This document shows, piece by piece, positions 1-47,805 of a DNA stretch of 64,000 nt. Position numbers and translations under genes: made by a program. Location of the stretch: positions 39,928,714 through 39,992,713 of the forward strand of contig CM049320.1 in NCBI GenBank assembly GCA_026874595.1. The letters are read 5' to 3'. A model generated the notes under the pieces. That model saw only the letters and a program-made list of their open reading frames with translations, did no database searches and was not told where the DNA came from. This stretch comes from Sipunculus nudus (Eukaryota; Annelida; Sipuncula; Golfingiida; Sipunculidae). How positions within the stretch are numbered: the first letter of the stretch is position 1; every line of letters starts with the position of its first letter.

Positions 1-315
1 AGTGCATAATCCAAGTTAACTGCAGTAAAATGTGATATACTGCAGTAAAATGTGGCATAAACTGCAATATAACAGCAGTTTACTTTTTGCATGATGTAAG
101 TTTACTAAGGTATACTGAGGTATATTGCAATAAACTGTGGTATACTATATGATGACTGCACTAAACTGAGGTATACTGTAGTTTTATACTGTGGAATACT
201 GCGGGTGTACTGCACTCAAATCTCTGCATACTGCAAGTTTTCAGCTGTGAAATGTGTTATACTGTAGTAAACGGTGGTATACCGCAGGATAACTGCGGGT
301 TACTGCAGTATTTTT
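1..315. repeat. Degenerate tandem repeat of about 20 bp
   Basis: Many imperfect copies of words like actgcagtaaactgtggtat, at varied spacing, continuing to the window edge. Confidence 0.8.
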
Positions 316-802
316 TTACCTTGGGTCGAAAATAGATCATCTGGCTTGATCTTAACAATGATAAAAGCTCTAATTTTGATTGAGCTGTTGATAATTATGA
401 AATTTTTACATATCAGATGACATACCTTATACCGACTCGTCCATCCAAACTATTGTTGTCACAATGGCCATGGGCACACGCGCAGTCCTTGTTTCACTGT
501 TTACAACAGACAGAATTCAATACAATACCAGTGGCGGATCCAGAGGGGGAGCCCGCCCCTCACCCTCGTTTAGCTGAAACATATCTGATATTTTATCTAT
601 TTCATTTCTCATTTATTCGTGATTAATTTCCATTTTTCTTACTTCTGGTTTATCCCCTAGCAATAATTAATAAATTGTCGATATTAATGACCAGCTGTCT
701 GAATTGCTCTGTTAAGATAGCATAATATTCTAGGCCAAGTAAATTTATTAAAAAAAAATTTTTTAATCATTATACTCTTCCAATTACCTTGGGAAATAAT
801 AC
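316..802. other. AT-rich sequence with a repeat fragment
   Basis: No gene. A fragment starting cagtggcggatccagagg at 529 resembles the ends of elements at about 40365 and 57366. Confidence 0.5.
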
Positions 803-1063
803 GGTGCCATGTCGGGGACATGAGTACAAAAAATATTTATCTCATCTGCACATATTGGTAAGTCGTGCGCACGATTTATCATTTTGTGCGCACGACTTTA
901 TTAGTTAGTCAGTCGCGCGCACAAGATAATAAGTCGAGCGCACGACTTACCAATATGTGCAGATGAGATAAATATTGAGATGAGATGAATGTTGTGCGCA
1001 CGAATTATTATTTCGTGCGAACGAGATAGATATTTTTTTTACTCGTGTCCCCAACGGGGCTCC
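803..1063. mobile_element. MITE with long terminal inverted repeats and an internal palindrome
   Basis: The left end ggtgccatgtcggggacat and the reversed right end ggagccccgttggggacac match imperfectly and continue through gagtacaaaaaatatttatc. Inside, catctgcacatattggtaag (about 847-866) is mirrored by cttaccaatatgtgcagatg (about 948-967). The words gtgcgcacga and gcgcacgact recur. No convincing target duplication was found. Confidence 0.85.
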
Positions 1064-2683
1064 AAAGGGATCAGGGGCTTGTATGGTCGTGTTTTATTTG
1101 AATTCCAGAGTACTCTAAATCATGGTTTCTTTCCATAGTCCTCTTTATTTCTTGCCACATTCATAGATTGCTTGTCTAGACTTAAATACATTGACGTTCC
1201 TCTTTTTTATATATATATATGTGTGTATATATATATATGTGTGTGTGTATATATATATATATGGTTTTATATACCATATTATCTATACTTAAGAAAGTTT
1301 GTCATATGTTGTTATATAGAGTATTTATATCCATTTGATTATGTTTAGCGTATTCTTTTATTGCATAATTAATCTCTTTCTTGTAGTTCCTATGAAAAGT
1401 GCTCTAATAAATATATAAACTGATTGCCGTATTATGTATTGCAACTAGGTGTATTTCAGGTTTGTTTATTCGTAATTTTTACTTATTTACTAATTGTATA
1501 TTTTAAATATAATGCGGACCAACTTATATTTGTAATAGAAACACCCGAGTGTGAATACTTAGTTAAAATGGTATAGGGTTCAATTTCAACCTGTGACAGA
1601 ATTTAAAGTAATCAAAATATAATGTTCACGGTTGCTTATTATGAATTTGCTTTTTTAATCATTTTTATGTGGGAGCACAATTTAGGGCGTGGTTTACGTA
1701 CATAATGTATTTTTGTAAGAGCAGTTATACTTCTGGCATGCTTAGATTACTTTAAAAAGAGTAGCTTTCAAATAGTAGGGGTTTTAGGTTCGCTCAGACA
1801 AATGAAAGAGAAGTCTGGTTTAACCGTCATTTGTTACCAAATTATGTTTTATATGTTATGTAATAAATTTAAGAATGTAATTTTATTAAACATGGAACTA
1901 TTTTACTAAAAAAAGCATGACTGTGTGACCTTACGTTGGTGCTTTATAAAAAATGTAATTTAAAATACCTGTAATTTAATTAAATGAAACATTTAGATTC
2001 TTAGTTTTCCCAAGTCTAGTGGTTACGATTCATGCTCTGCTATGACCGGACGGAAGGATGACGGGTCATCGCTGCAACTCATTATGAGGTCAGCAGAGCT
2101 TAAAATATGCTTGTAATAACTAGAAAATGGACATTCCTCAGGCGACCATTTAATAAGCAAGAATACTTACGACTGATTGAAGGCGGGAACTTTCATGAAT
2201 GGACAGTACATGTCATAATCAGCAAACCTTATTTAAACAAGCAGCGGTTAGAACGAAGGAGACTCACGACACTGTAGTATAACCACTACACAAGGAGTGT
2301 ACATAGCGATAGCGACTGGCATTTTAAATCAATAAAGATGAAATTCATAGAATGTAATATCAATATGCCGGCTATAACTGTGGCCTAAACAGTAATGTAT
2401 AAAAGTGTTATCTTAATGTCCTATCGGACTTACTTCCTTTGACACGCACTGCCATCTGGTTCCACCTTGGCCAGCAAGCCCATACACCTGCACACCCAGC
2501 TCGCTGCAGCATCCATAACAGGTTCATAACAACTTGTTTTAAAAAAGTTTTATTGGTCCTTTTGTCATGACCAGGCTTCCGAACAAAAACATTTATCACC
2601 ATACATCATGGAAGAATATAAGTTAATGTACGTGAAAGGAAAACAGGAGTGTCATTAATATAATTCCACATACAGGTTAGTAA

Positions 2684-2734
<51 letters not shown>

Positions 2735-5564
2735 TTTTTAAAATATGGATGCTTAGCTAACTTCTTTTTTACATACTAATTAATGGGGCTAGTAGGAATA
2801 CTGGTCGATGCAATTTGAATGATAGGGTGAAAGATGGATCTTAAAAGCACCAATGCGATTAATCATGGTTTTGACAAGTACCAATGTAAAAAATTAATGC
2901 AATCTCCATAAAATGGTACACCAAATAACATACTCTTAAAATTTTATTCTTAATCTATATCACAAGTCACTAAAACATTGTAACTAAGAGAATAAGAGTC
3001 GATCAACAGATATCAGGACAAATTAAACGCAGTGGAAACACTCAACGTTGAAGCCTTTTCAGGGTTCATCAAAATAATGTTTCTTCTTCCACTCCAAAGA
3101 CATGGCTATGCTGTTGTCTGGTGCAGTTGTGTAACACTTTTAACACACTCCTGATAAGAAAATATTTTATATAAAAAAAAAATTATACAAACATTGTTCC
3201 TGACACTGAGACTATTTTATTGAAGATAATCGATCGCAAGATTGAAACTGGAGTTCCATCAGCAAGGCTATACATAATTACTAGGATAATTACGTCTCCT
3301 TTCTAAGCTATAATCTTTTCAATAATGTTATAATTCTTGTATAAAATAATCAACGAAAGTGCAAAAATAAGCCATTAAAGAAATGAAATATCACAACAGA
3401 GTAGAGTTGAAACCAACAGTACACTCAATAATATTATCAAATTATGGCAGATTTTCTAATATTTACAAATCCCTGATTCCAATTATTTACACTTTCAGTA
3501 ATTATTTCTTTTTCATTATTTACAATTATGAATTCCTAAATATAAAAATATCTGGCTCATTTTTCTAAAAACTCTTTCACACTAAGCAATAAAGACATCA
3601 ATAAAACTAACAATAACGGAATCATTGCGAAATGTTTGTGAATATTATACTAAAATATGCAGCACGGATGCAGAGCTATTCGACTCCTTGTTAGAACATC
3701 CCAATCTTGATGATCTGACTTGTCACCATGGTAACCACTATGACGTAACAATTGAAGAATGGTATTTAGACCCGCTACTGAGTTCCGTATGTTTTCCAAT
3801 AGACCCCCTTATTAACATCAATGGGGTTCTGTCAAAACTACACATATACTTTTGATTTAAATTGAGAAACAATTAATGGAGACAAAGACTCCTGTACACT
3901 TGCTCTGGGTGGCCATACATTCCGCACATATTATGTGTTGTTCGACCAGCTGTATTTCCTAAGTGAGTTGATCTCATTGTATCCCATAGATCATATTAGT
4001 ATATTAAAAGTAACAAACTTCTAGCGCAGCATTCTGTCGATACTTATATAATACATGTATTTGATGAAACCTGTGAAGTGACCCTTCCAAACTGTGTTTT
4101 CATTTAACACTGCACACTAACAGGATTGTGTAGCTAAGTAATCAGGAGGTACGTTCAGTCCTGCCACTCCAGATTTAGAGAAAAAAAAAGTAGGCAACCA
4201 TGCAAGAATAATGGAACGATATAAAATAAATATGGTTAAATTTATAGTCTGATTTCAACATACAAAACCTTTTCCAGTGAAGCTTTAACCTGGTAACCAC
4301 TGGTACCTGCAGTGATATGGTACCTGCAGTGACGGTAGGTATATTCAGAGATTCAAATTTTACTGATCAAGGTTCAACATTCTCCTTCTCAAAACAGTGT
4401 TTAAGTGTTTAAACATTTCAGGGTGATGAGGGGAGAAAAACTGATTTACAATTTAAAAGACATTAAAAGTAAAGTATAAAATCTCCTTAACAAAAAAATG
4501 TTTTAACTAGATTGTGTAGTCTGAGCTAACAAACTTCCGGGTTTTACAAAGTCACGCTTCAGTACCATGGATTCTCCAAAGGAGTGGCGGAACAAACCCC
4601 ACCCCTGATACCTATAAATAGGCGGCTTCTCTCAAGGGACATTGGAATCACCTTGTAACACAATGTTATAGGATCCTTTAAAATAAATAATTCAAGATTA
4701 CCTGAAAAATATAAAGGATTGTTTCTTGTATCTTACATAAACCCTACACAAAGTTTGATCAAAATCTGCTAAATGCACATTACATACACTTGCTAGCTTG
4801 CAAACCAACCAACCAGCCAAACAAGTGGAACACCTAAAAGCTTCTCCTCTTTGCAGAGGTATAAACAATGTCTGACAGCAGATCAGAACGTTAGTGGTGG
4901 CACACATAACAAACACAAGACCCTCAAGGGTCTCCATAATGGTTCATCAGAAAACCTTTAATGGTTCTTAGGAGAACCTGTGTTATACATAAAGAAATGT
5001 TTTATTCCAAAAGCTCCTGGACAGACCACATTTTGTAATATTACAAAAAGCCCCCCCCCCCCCCCAAAAAAAAGGCTACAAGATACTCTTGATTAGGTAC
5101 ATGAATAGCAATTCCACGTTTCCATGATTACTTATGTGTCAAATAATTCAGATTAAATACAAAATTCAAACAAAATCTGAAAACCTTGTATAAAAACTAT
5201 ATATGGCATATATAAAACAGTACATGGCATATATCTCACTAATAACTTATCACTCTGAATACTTCCAAATATATACACACTCTTTAAAGCATATACACTA
5301 TATTTACACCAGTATATTGATAAAAAATAATAACACAGAACAGTTTTCATGCTATTGCATTTTAAGGCACATGAGATGGAATATGCGAGTTTTGTGCTTA
5401 GTAGAAACTTATGAGCAGTTGCAGCAACAAAATGCATGAAATGTTAGATGTGGTCCCTGTCAGACACATTGGGAATCGTTGCGTTAAGATGAAACATATT
5501 GAAACAATTATCAAAGACACAATTTAAAAATTAACAGCAATAATGACTCCATTATTACTCCTTC

Positions 5565-5653
<89 letters not shown>

Positions 5654-7460
5654 AACACTTGAATGCTGCCTATGATTTGTTGTATAGTCTTCAAAAAAGA
5701 GCTAGCTCAGCAACATTGGAAACCCACATTTTGCAAAAGAAAGATAAACATAATACAAATTATATGAATATAAAATATTGCATAGTTTAGAGTCCATTAT
5801 TGTCACTGATATTTTGGCATAAAGAATTTAGGCCAATCATGTATAATGTATAATATATAAAAACAAGAGTGTATTATACAGGGCTTCAACTATGGAATAA
5901 CCAGCTGGTCATACACTGACATCTCTACAAGAACCCAAGAAATAGTGACATCTTTCAGAGACATCATAAGTTTAGCCAGGCACAGGTAGGTGGCTCTGAC
6001 TGCAGCGACTCACTATATTCTATCAGGCTAGGCCTTTGCTGGATGTGGCATGTCAGTTGTTATTTCTTCCATATACAGCAGGTAATTTCATACCTGACTC
6101 AAATGTTACTTTCTCTTCTTGAAAGGCACTAAGGGAGTTTGTACAGTGTATGGGAAACAGGTTATTACTATCAAAAGTTATGTGAACAAACCAGTATACC
6201 AAAGAGGTGGCAGAAATTAGGTAAAAAAATTCTAAGTTATGTGACAAAGGTGATTTTGATATGGCAACTGAAAATGTAATGGACAATTATCCTTCAAAGT
6301 AGCCTGTTGGCAGAATTATGTTCCAGTTAGGCACAGGCTAAACATTCAGAGTTTATGTGTAGACAAGATAAATCATTTTTCTCATTCAGTATGGTCAAGT
6401 ACTCAATAGCACTATACTCTCTTTATGTTGTTCAGTGTCAATACAGAACTATTACATGCTCAGTTCTATTTATGCAAGGCCAGCTTTTCATATGACCATA
6501 CACATACAATTAAACTGGTACACAGATAATACATCTGCAATAACCAATTTTACATTTCCCTATTACCAAAAACAATAAGGCCTACAGGCCTAATGTAAAC
6601 CTGTGCAATGGGATATACATCAGGTATAATGCTTCCATGATCTTATTACCGAGTACTGATCCCATTCTAGACAGATCCATAGGAATAAGAGGAAAGAGAT
6701 AGAGGTATGACAGACAGGTAGGCCTGCCACCCACTGGTGATTTTGCTGCAACATGATGAAACGTGACTAAACTGCAAGGGAACTGCAAATGGTTGCAGAT
6801 TATAAACGTATGTGAATCGCAAGTGTGTGAGAGCTGGTCTTGTGACGCCACTTATGACCACCAGTAGCAGACAACCACAAGGTTTCTGGCGTGTCAGAAA
6901 ACTTATGATTCCCCTGCTATTCCTTGTTACTGTTGTGACCATCTCCCATTGCTTGGAATGAGACTTGCGATTGAATGTCATCCCATTGGTTGAGGGAGTT
7001 TTGGTCAGGGGACTGAGTCTGTGACCAGTCTGTGACAAGTTGCAGACAGAGCTTGCAGCTGTGAAAGGTGGCATCACCCAAAATAGCTTTTTTTGGTCCC
7101 TTGTAAAGGAAGATGAATTGATGGCGACGTGAAATCAAACCTTGTGTGCGTACAACCAGACTTGGCCTAAATACCGCAACAGACACCAGAAAATAAGGGC
7201 ATGTGAAAAGATAGGTGTGGTATTAGGCTTTTCTGATGAATTGTGGCTGATCTTGTGATAGTTTTGAAAATAATATTTGTAGTTACATTAATTTTTCATC
7301 TCAAAATGAAATAAACAACATGGGAAACCCCTTGGTCTCAAGTTTGCGAATGATCACTGAATTCTAGTCACAAGCATTATCAGCACAAGTATTATCAAAA
7401 CATACAAAGAATACAATTAATATCATTACATGAATAATTCTCTGTAATACTAATATAATT
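1064..7460. other. Gene-poor region downstream of p110
   Basis: No gene recognised. It holds TA/TG microsatellites (1208-1262, 2684-2732, and a TGTA then TA run at 5568-5652), a poly-C run (5051-5065) and ordinary AT-rich sequence. A 76-codon plus-strand frame at 3625-3855 and overlapping minus-strand frames at 6582-7186 (possible distal 3' UTR) have no recognisable family. Confidence 0.55.
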
Positions 7461-7778
7461 CCTTAAATAAATCATTATCTGAAGGGAAAAAATTCTCATC
7501 ATTTAACATAAAGAGGTTCAATTATTCCCAATTGTTTAGAGGAATGGTTACTTGCATCCGCGTAAAAAAAACAAGAAACATGAAAATCACTTAAATCATT
7601 AAAAGTAAATTCTGCAAATCCTTAAATAAATCATTCTCTGAAGAGAAAAAATTCTCATCATTTAACATAAAGAGGTTCAATTATTCCCAATTGTTTAGAG
7701 GAATGGTTACTTGCATCCATGTAAAAAAACAAGAAACATGAAAATCACTTAAATCATTAAAAGTAAATTCTGCATATT
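7461..7778. repeat. 159-bp tandem duplication in the presumed 3' UTR
   Basis: Text from ccttaaataaatcatt at 7461 to aagtaaattctgca recurs at 7620-7778 with only a few differences (for example ccgcg/ccatg and one fewer A in the poly-A run). It lies just downstream of the p110 stop on the gene strand, so it may be in the 3' UTR. I could not identify the poly-A site. Confidence 0.9.
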
Positions 7779-7860
7779 ATAAAATTTGGTTTCTTTGAAA
7801 TGGAAATTCTTTCTAAACATCACAGATTAAAAGATTACAGAATGATCGTTGTTGCGGAGA

Positions 7861-40751
<32,891 letters not shown>

Positions 40752-40773
40752 CTTGTATCAACTGGTGCTTCAC
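40752..40773 (-). other. 5' UTR part of the first coding exon
   Basis: The bases before the ATG are preceded by a good 3' splice site (ATTTCAG, its last base at 40774). The 22 bases 40752-40773 are therefore probably the end of the 5' UTR, and one or more non-coding exons and the promoter lie further right. I could not locate them. Confidence 0.55.
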
Positions 40774-41816
40774 CTGAAATGATATCGACAGGTGAATAAA
40801 TATATATGGCAGAGTTTGATATTAACACAATTATATTTCAGTGGTTCTCCTTAATATTTACCCTCTTGCGCAATGCTAATAGAGCTGATAGCCTGACTGT
40901 GTGAAACTCTGCTTTCATATTTTGTTTTCTTTTTTTTCTGGTAACTGACACTACTACAGCTGGCAGGCTTTGTCATAATGCAGCTAAAGCTATTACTATA
41001 AACATGACAGATAAGATGTACAATTCGTACAACCTATTATTAACCCTAACAGTAGTGCTGGTAAAAGACACATTAGTACAAACACTCAGAGAGGGCGGCT
41101 GCTGGCTGACCTTCATGAAAACATAGTACCCGCAAAACTCTGTTCTTGCGGAAATGATTAATACTGGAACCATGAAGTATATATTTTTAAACTGGTGTAG
41201 TGTTCTTTCTGATGGCTTATGTATCTTATATAAATCTCGGTTATGTGCTGGAACCACTCAAATCTAATCAATTCTCAACTGGCCCATTCCCAAAATGCCC
41301 TGAAATGTTGAGATCCTGTTCATAATTGCATGAGTTATGTTGTGAAGAGACAAACGTACACAAACAAACATGTAAACAAATATGTACAGTGACACACACA
41401 AACACACACACAACCAGGATGAACACTTACTCTCATGGCTGGGGAAATGAAAAGAATCTGTGAAAGTTATTTAAATAAATGTTCTATCCATCATAGAGCT
41501 ACATGCTGATGATGACAAAAAGGCCACATGTTTCTGCTACAATAAAAGTAAGAATGAAACATCTTAAGTTAAAACTTACCAACTATCTTGATTCCATTGC
41601 TTTTTATATGATGTAGATAAAGAATAAACCAAATGTTTGTTTGGATTGTTGTACCAGTTTATGGCTTTACGCAGTTTTGTATTTATTTTATATATGAATA
41701 TTTTTCAGAGTCACTAATGATTTCTTGTCAGAGCCATTGATAATCATATGTCAGAGCCACTGACCATCAGGCACATGCAGCCAGCACTATAATCTGCAAC
41801 CAGTGGGTCTGGTATA
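40774..41816. other. Upstream (5') flank or 5' intron of p110
   Basis: No exon recognised. 41117-41150 shares gaaaacatagta and cgcaaaactctgtt with 21355-21385 in intron 9, so it is a dispersed-repeat end. 41280-41410 is a fragment of the family in intron 7, followed by a CA-rich stretch. Confidence 0.5.
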
Positions 41817-41992
41817 CAGTGAAACCCCAAAATTACGACCACCTTGGGGACTGACCAAAGTGGTCATAATTTGGGAGTGGTCGTATTTGTCAAACTCTGA
41901 GTTACCTGGGGCTTATAAACGGGACTACGAAAAGTGGTCGTAATTGGGGGGTGGTTGCAATTGCGGGGTGGTCGCAAGGCGGGGTTCCACTG
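41817..41992. mobile_element. pogo/mariner-like MITE with TA duplication
   Basis: Flanked by TA on both sides; ends are CAGTGAAACCCC and, reversed, CAGTGGAACCCC. The interior is rich in gtggtcgtaattt-type words that pair with each other. About 176 bp. Degraded relatives lie at about 45220-45390 and 33820-33905. Confidence 0.85.
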
Positions 41993-43485
41993 TATTTACT
42001 GAGTACCATACTGGTATAACAAAAAGGCTTACAGACTGCATGTCCCAGATTGCACAGGACAGGACCAGGTACCAGATCCTGTTGATATCAGCTGATCAAT
42101 AGCTCCCCTATACATGGATGCTTCCTGCTGTGCAATATCCCTGATACAATCACAGCTGTGAGGAGGTATTTTGTTGTACTATGAATACATTTAGCAAGAT
42201 AGCAACACTGTGTTATCTTGATACACTTCCAAGAACCTGTGTTTTTTGTGGTTTTATGACATTATGTAAACAAATCTATATATGCATGTAAGCAGACATA
42301 ACAAGAATTGAAGAACATTAGGATGCCATACATGTTTACTATTGCATATCAGTTAGGATGACTCTCATTACATGACCTCAGCCACTGACTTTCAAATTAT
42401 TCAGTGCTGGGGATCACTAGTTTTATGTGTGACTTTCTATGGGAAGGTCATGTAACCTCAATGTATTGATACAGTGATATTTGACCATGCTGATACCATA
42501 TTTGACTGGGTAGCATGATCTATTGGTGCACCAGTGAATCATTCAAGTAATACACAGGAAAGCTAATTTTTATAAGGGCCCTATCACGTATGTGACCTTT
42601 ATACACTAAAGGTTATCCCTTGGAACTTTTATAAAAAAATAGGCCAGAAAACATGGATATTACCATATACAGACTGCTTGTTTTGTTTATATCAACATAT
42701 TTATAATATGTGGGGGCCTGTCAAAATAATTAAAACAAATTCAGGAGAAATTGGTAAGAGGAAAAGATAACACTAAGCTGTTGTTTGATATGTCTTTATA
42801 ACATATCAATGAAATTTTCATGAAATCATAGGTAAAACTGCAGATTTGTTATTAATCTATTTCATGAAATATTGTATAAAAACAATAACATTTATGCCTG
42901 AAAGCCCATGTTAAAAATCTATGTTATACAATGTACCATAACCCATGTTACAACCATCATTATATAATTAGAAATGGTGTCATTATATGTCTTTTTTATT
43001 ACAGTGTAAAGGGTCAGTTGTTCACACATGAGACCAGTTTTAGGCAACCAGCAATGATCATGTAGTGAATGCTTCAAGGCAAACTTTGATCTGCCTGCCC
43101 TAAAGCCAGAAATTTGTGTGTCCCATCAGACCCTTGGAACCTCCAGAATTGAGCGTCCATAAGAGATTTTGAGCGTCAGAGACTTCCCATATTCCTGAAA
43201 ACCCTGCTGGTATTAATGTTATGCGTGCTCTAGATCTAGCATGTGATACAATATCACACAATATACATAATCTAGTTAATATTTAACAAACAAGTAGTAT
43301 ATTCCATGCTGGTACTTCCTTGTTATACACTAGTTTCATTGTGATTGTCAACAACATTGATCATTATGGCTTGGTATTGACTACACATTTTGTATTGCAA
43401 TGTATTGCGATATGTGGTAGAGTATTGCAATGTGTATTGCAATTTTTTCATAGTATCACATTTACAGGACATAAGCATGTTTCCT

Positions 43486-43551
<66 letters not shown>

Positions 43552-44139
43552 TAATATGTATAAACTCTTTGTATTATTATTATTATAATTATTATTATTA
43601 TTTATCATTCTTTATCATGTTGGGGCTTCACCAAAGGTTGCTATCAGGCAATTAAAAAAGAATTCAAACTAGTACATACGTATCGGCCATTCGACAATTA
43701 AATATTTTACTTGCACCACAATAACCTAGTCAAACATTGTTAGCCATATGTCTTTTTTCATACACAATTTATTTAATTATTTCTTGTTTTATGTGTTTGT
43801 TAGTCAAGCTAAATACTACTGTATGTGATGATTTTATTTCATATATATATAGCAATCAACTATATCTTATGTTTATTATTAGACAATCAAAGTCTATGAA
43901 GATCAGTTTATTTCAAACACATAATATGACAATATAATTTATAAATGTACGCAAAAAACCTTTCAGATCAAAGTTTTCTTTAGGCCTTACACTGGATCTT
44001 AATGCAGTTATCATATGATGCGAAAATATTAATGAATGATTAATTATTATGACTATGTTCAGCACTTCTTTTTTTTGGTTGAATGGAAATATTTCTCATA
44101 TACTAATAAGTCATTGAGCAGACATATAATTAAGTGGGT
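41993..44139. other. Repeat-poor upstream DNA
   Basis: AT-rich with a TA microsatellite (43484-43550) and a short ATT run (43574-43600). No gene recognised. Confidence 0.5.
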
Positions 44140-44172
44140 GATATACTATAGACCTTTGGTCTATAGTATATC
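44140..44172. repeat. Perfect 15-bp hairpin
   Basis: gatatactatagacc, then ttt, then the exact reverse complement ggtctatagtatatc. It could be the snap-back end of a small element. Confidence 0.9.
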
Positions 44173-44809
44173 AAGCCTACCTGATTATTTCCTACTAAAT
44201 GTCTAAAGACACGGGGGGGGGGGGGGGGACGGGGGGGGGGGCTTTCATTTGAAGTCTTAATGTGCATAAGGAACATAAGGCAACAAAAATCAGATATAAG
44301 CATGTTTAACAAAATATAAAAAAATTTGATATTTGAAAACTTTATCACAATACGCAATATGCGAATCACTGTATCGCAATATACCGATAATATCCCACAA
44401 ACTATTGATCATAAGTCATACAGCAAGGAGCTAGTCAATTCTCTCATGGAAAAAGTGCTTACCATTTTGTTAATCAACATAACATGACATACTGGATCAC
44501 AAAGCAAAAGTGCAATATTTTAAAACCATCTCCAGTAGCAGAGTAAAGGTTCACATAGCAAACAGTCATTTCCCACTTGTATAAACTAAAACATCCTGAA
44601 AACTCCACAGCAGGTCATTCCAAAATACTCAATGTTGCCAATGTGAATTGAAATAACATTCTATACTTGCCCATGTGAATGTGGCAAACAGTTTGACATA
44701 CATAAAATGTAAGGTACATTAACAATGTATCATCCACAGTGCAAATAGTCTGCTTTTAGTTTAATACTTGTACCATGTTGAACAAGCATTTTTGTGGAAT
44801 TTATGTCCA
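44173..44809. other. AT-rich sequence with a poly-G run
   Basis: Poly-G with two interruptions at about 44213-44240. Otherwise nothing recognised. Confidence 0.5.
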
Positions 44810-45215
44810 CACTTATAACTCTTGTTATTTTTTAGCTTCCTGTGATCTTCATGCTTGCCTTTTCAATATGTTTTAGTTTTTATTGTCCCCTGAAGATGTC
44901 TCCACATGTCATAGTGCCTGTATTTTAGTATTCATTGTCCCCTGAAGATGTCTCAAAGTCATAATTTTGTTGTGAATTTGCAACAAAACAAAAAATTTTT
45001 GTTTGTTTGAAAAAAAAATTTTCAGACAGACACTCTAATACCAATCCTAACCAAGACTTGTATGCATGAGAGCAATCACTGACCAAAATTTGAATTAAAC
45101 CAGATAATATTAAGGAAAGTTATCGCACAGAAACTAAGGGGAGAGGGAGAGACAGACAGACGAATGGACATAGAAACCCAATTCAATGCCCCCTGTTCCA
45201 TGGAAGCAGGAAACA
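44810..45215 (+). repeat. Dispersed repeat B, copy 2
   Basis: Same orientation and word order as 11130-11545 (cttcctgtgatcttca through gttccatggaagcagg). Confidence 0.9.
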
Positions 45216-45219
45216 ATAA

Positions 45220-45390
45220 GACTTCAAAATTATGACCACCCCCACGACCCTGATAAAGTGGTCGTGTTTGTGAAGTCATCAGACAAGGTCTGATGTAAAG
45301 AGGGAAAAAGAATCAGGACTTGTCAAAAATTACTATTGGTTTGGGGTGGTCACAAAACTGAAGTAGTCATTAGGCAAGGTTTCACTAAAT
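45220..45390. mobile_element. Degraded copy of the pogo-like MITE
   Basis: Contains acttcaaaattatgaccacc near the left and gtcattaggcaaggtttcac at the right, with gtggtcgtgtttg inside, resembling 41817-41992. Its ends are eroded. Confidence 0.6.
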
Positions 45391-45529
45391 ACAAAAGTTT
45401 CCAATCTAAAATCAGAAATATACAGCAACAGTCACCTTCAGTAGAAACAGTCATATTCATAATTTTCTTAAAACTGTTTATTTTCATTGTCATAATATAT
45501 ATTCATTACTGCTGTGCCAATTAACTGAT

Positions 45530-45890
45530 TAAATTGATGATAGGTCCTTTTCTTTCAAACATAAATTAAATTGATTGCATTTCTGCATAATCAATTAAAA
45601 ATGATTATATATGTACATGCAAGAAAATATTCCTGTAAGAGATATACCAACACAAGGTAAGGAACAGCATAAAACGGAACCTTGCGCAGCCAACAATCGT
45701 CCAACGGTAAGTTGACCTTGTATGCAGGTGTACTGATGGTTTCATTATGAGTACTGATGTACATGTCAAACTGTTTACTGGGGTCAATTGTTTAGGTACC
45801 AGTGTACAGTAGATTTCAAGGTAATACAGAAAGTACATAAAATAATTGATTAATAATCAATCATGCTCATGCAGTACATACTATTTATTG
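45530..45890 (+). repeat. Dispersed repeat A, copy 2
   Basis: Diverged relative of 10030-10420, in the same orientation (ctgcataatcaattaaa, gaacagcataaaac, aaagtacataaaataattga). Confidence 0.75.
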
Positions 45891-47492
<1,602 letters not shown>

Positions 47493-47505
47493 ACCATGGC
47501 ATATG

Positions 47506-47805
47506 TGGGGGTGGTGGTGTAATGGTTAAGGTGCCGGGCTCATGATCGAGAGGTCGTGAGTTCGAATCCCGGTCAGACCCCCACCGTGCCACAACCCTTA
47601 GGCAAGGTCTCAACCGCAAGTGTGCCTCTGTCCACCCAGCAGTAGAAATGGGTACCAGTAGATACTGGGAAGGTAACCTGCGATGGACTAGCGTCCCATC
47701 CAGGAGGAGTCTAACTCCTAAGTCGCTTCACGCTACAGAAACCGGGATAAGCTCCGGCCTGATGAGCCATTAGGCTCGGGTGTAAAAGCCCAGCAGACTT
47801 TACCT
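47506..47805 (+). mobile_element. tRNA-derived SINE with perfect 13-bp target duplications
   Basis: Flanked by accatggcatatg at 47493-47505 and 47806-47818, identical. The A box tggtgtaatgg (47515-47525) and B box agttcgaatcc (47559-47569) are intact, so the pol III promoter looks functional. The body contains gcgatggactagcgtcccat, then ccagg, and later agtcgcttcacgctacagaa, resembling the conserved central domain reported for invertebrate SINEs (Nin-DC type; from memory, not searched). The intact boxes and exact duplication point to a fairly recent insertion. Confidence 0.92.

Noticed and set aside
3625-3855. 76-codon frame with protein-like composition
   Set aside because: Reads plausibly, but I could not tie it to a family, a splice pattern or a neighbour; mentioned only in the region entry.
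5572-5790. 72-codon frame near 5.6 kb
   Set aside because: It starts in the TGTA/TA microsatellite; the remainder is not protein-like.
6582-7186. Overlapping minus-strand frames of 89-136 codons downstream of p110
   Set aside because: No family recognised and no splice logic; more likely distal 3' UTR or intergenic DNA.
47506-47578. A tRNA gene
   Set aside because: The boxes are good, but it continues into a 300-bp SINE body with target duplications on both sides.
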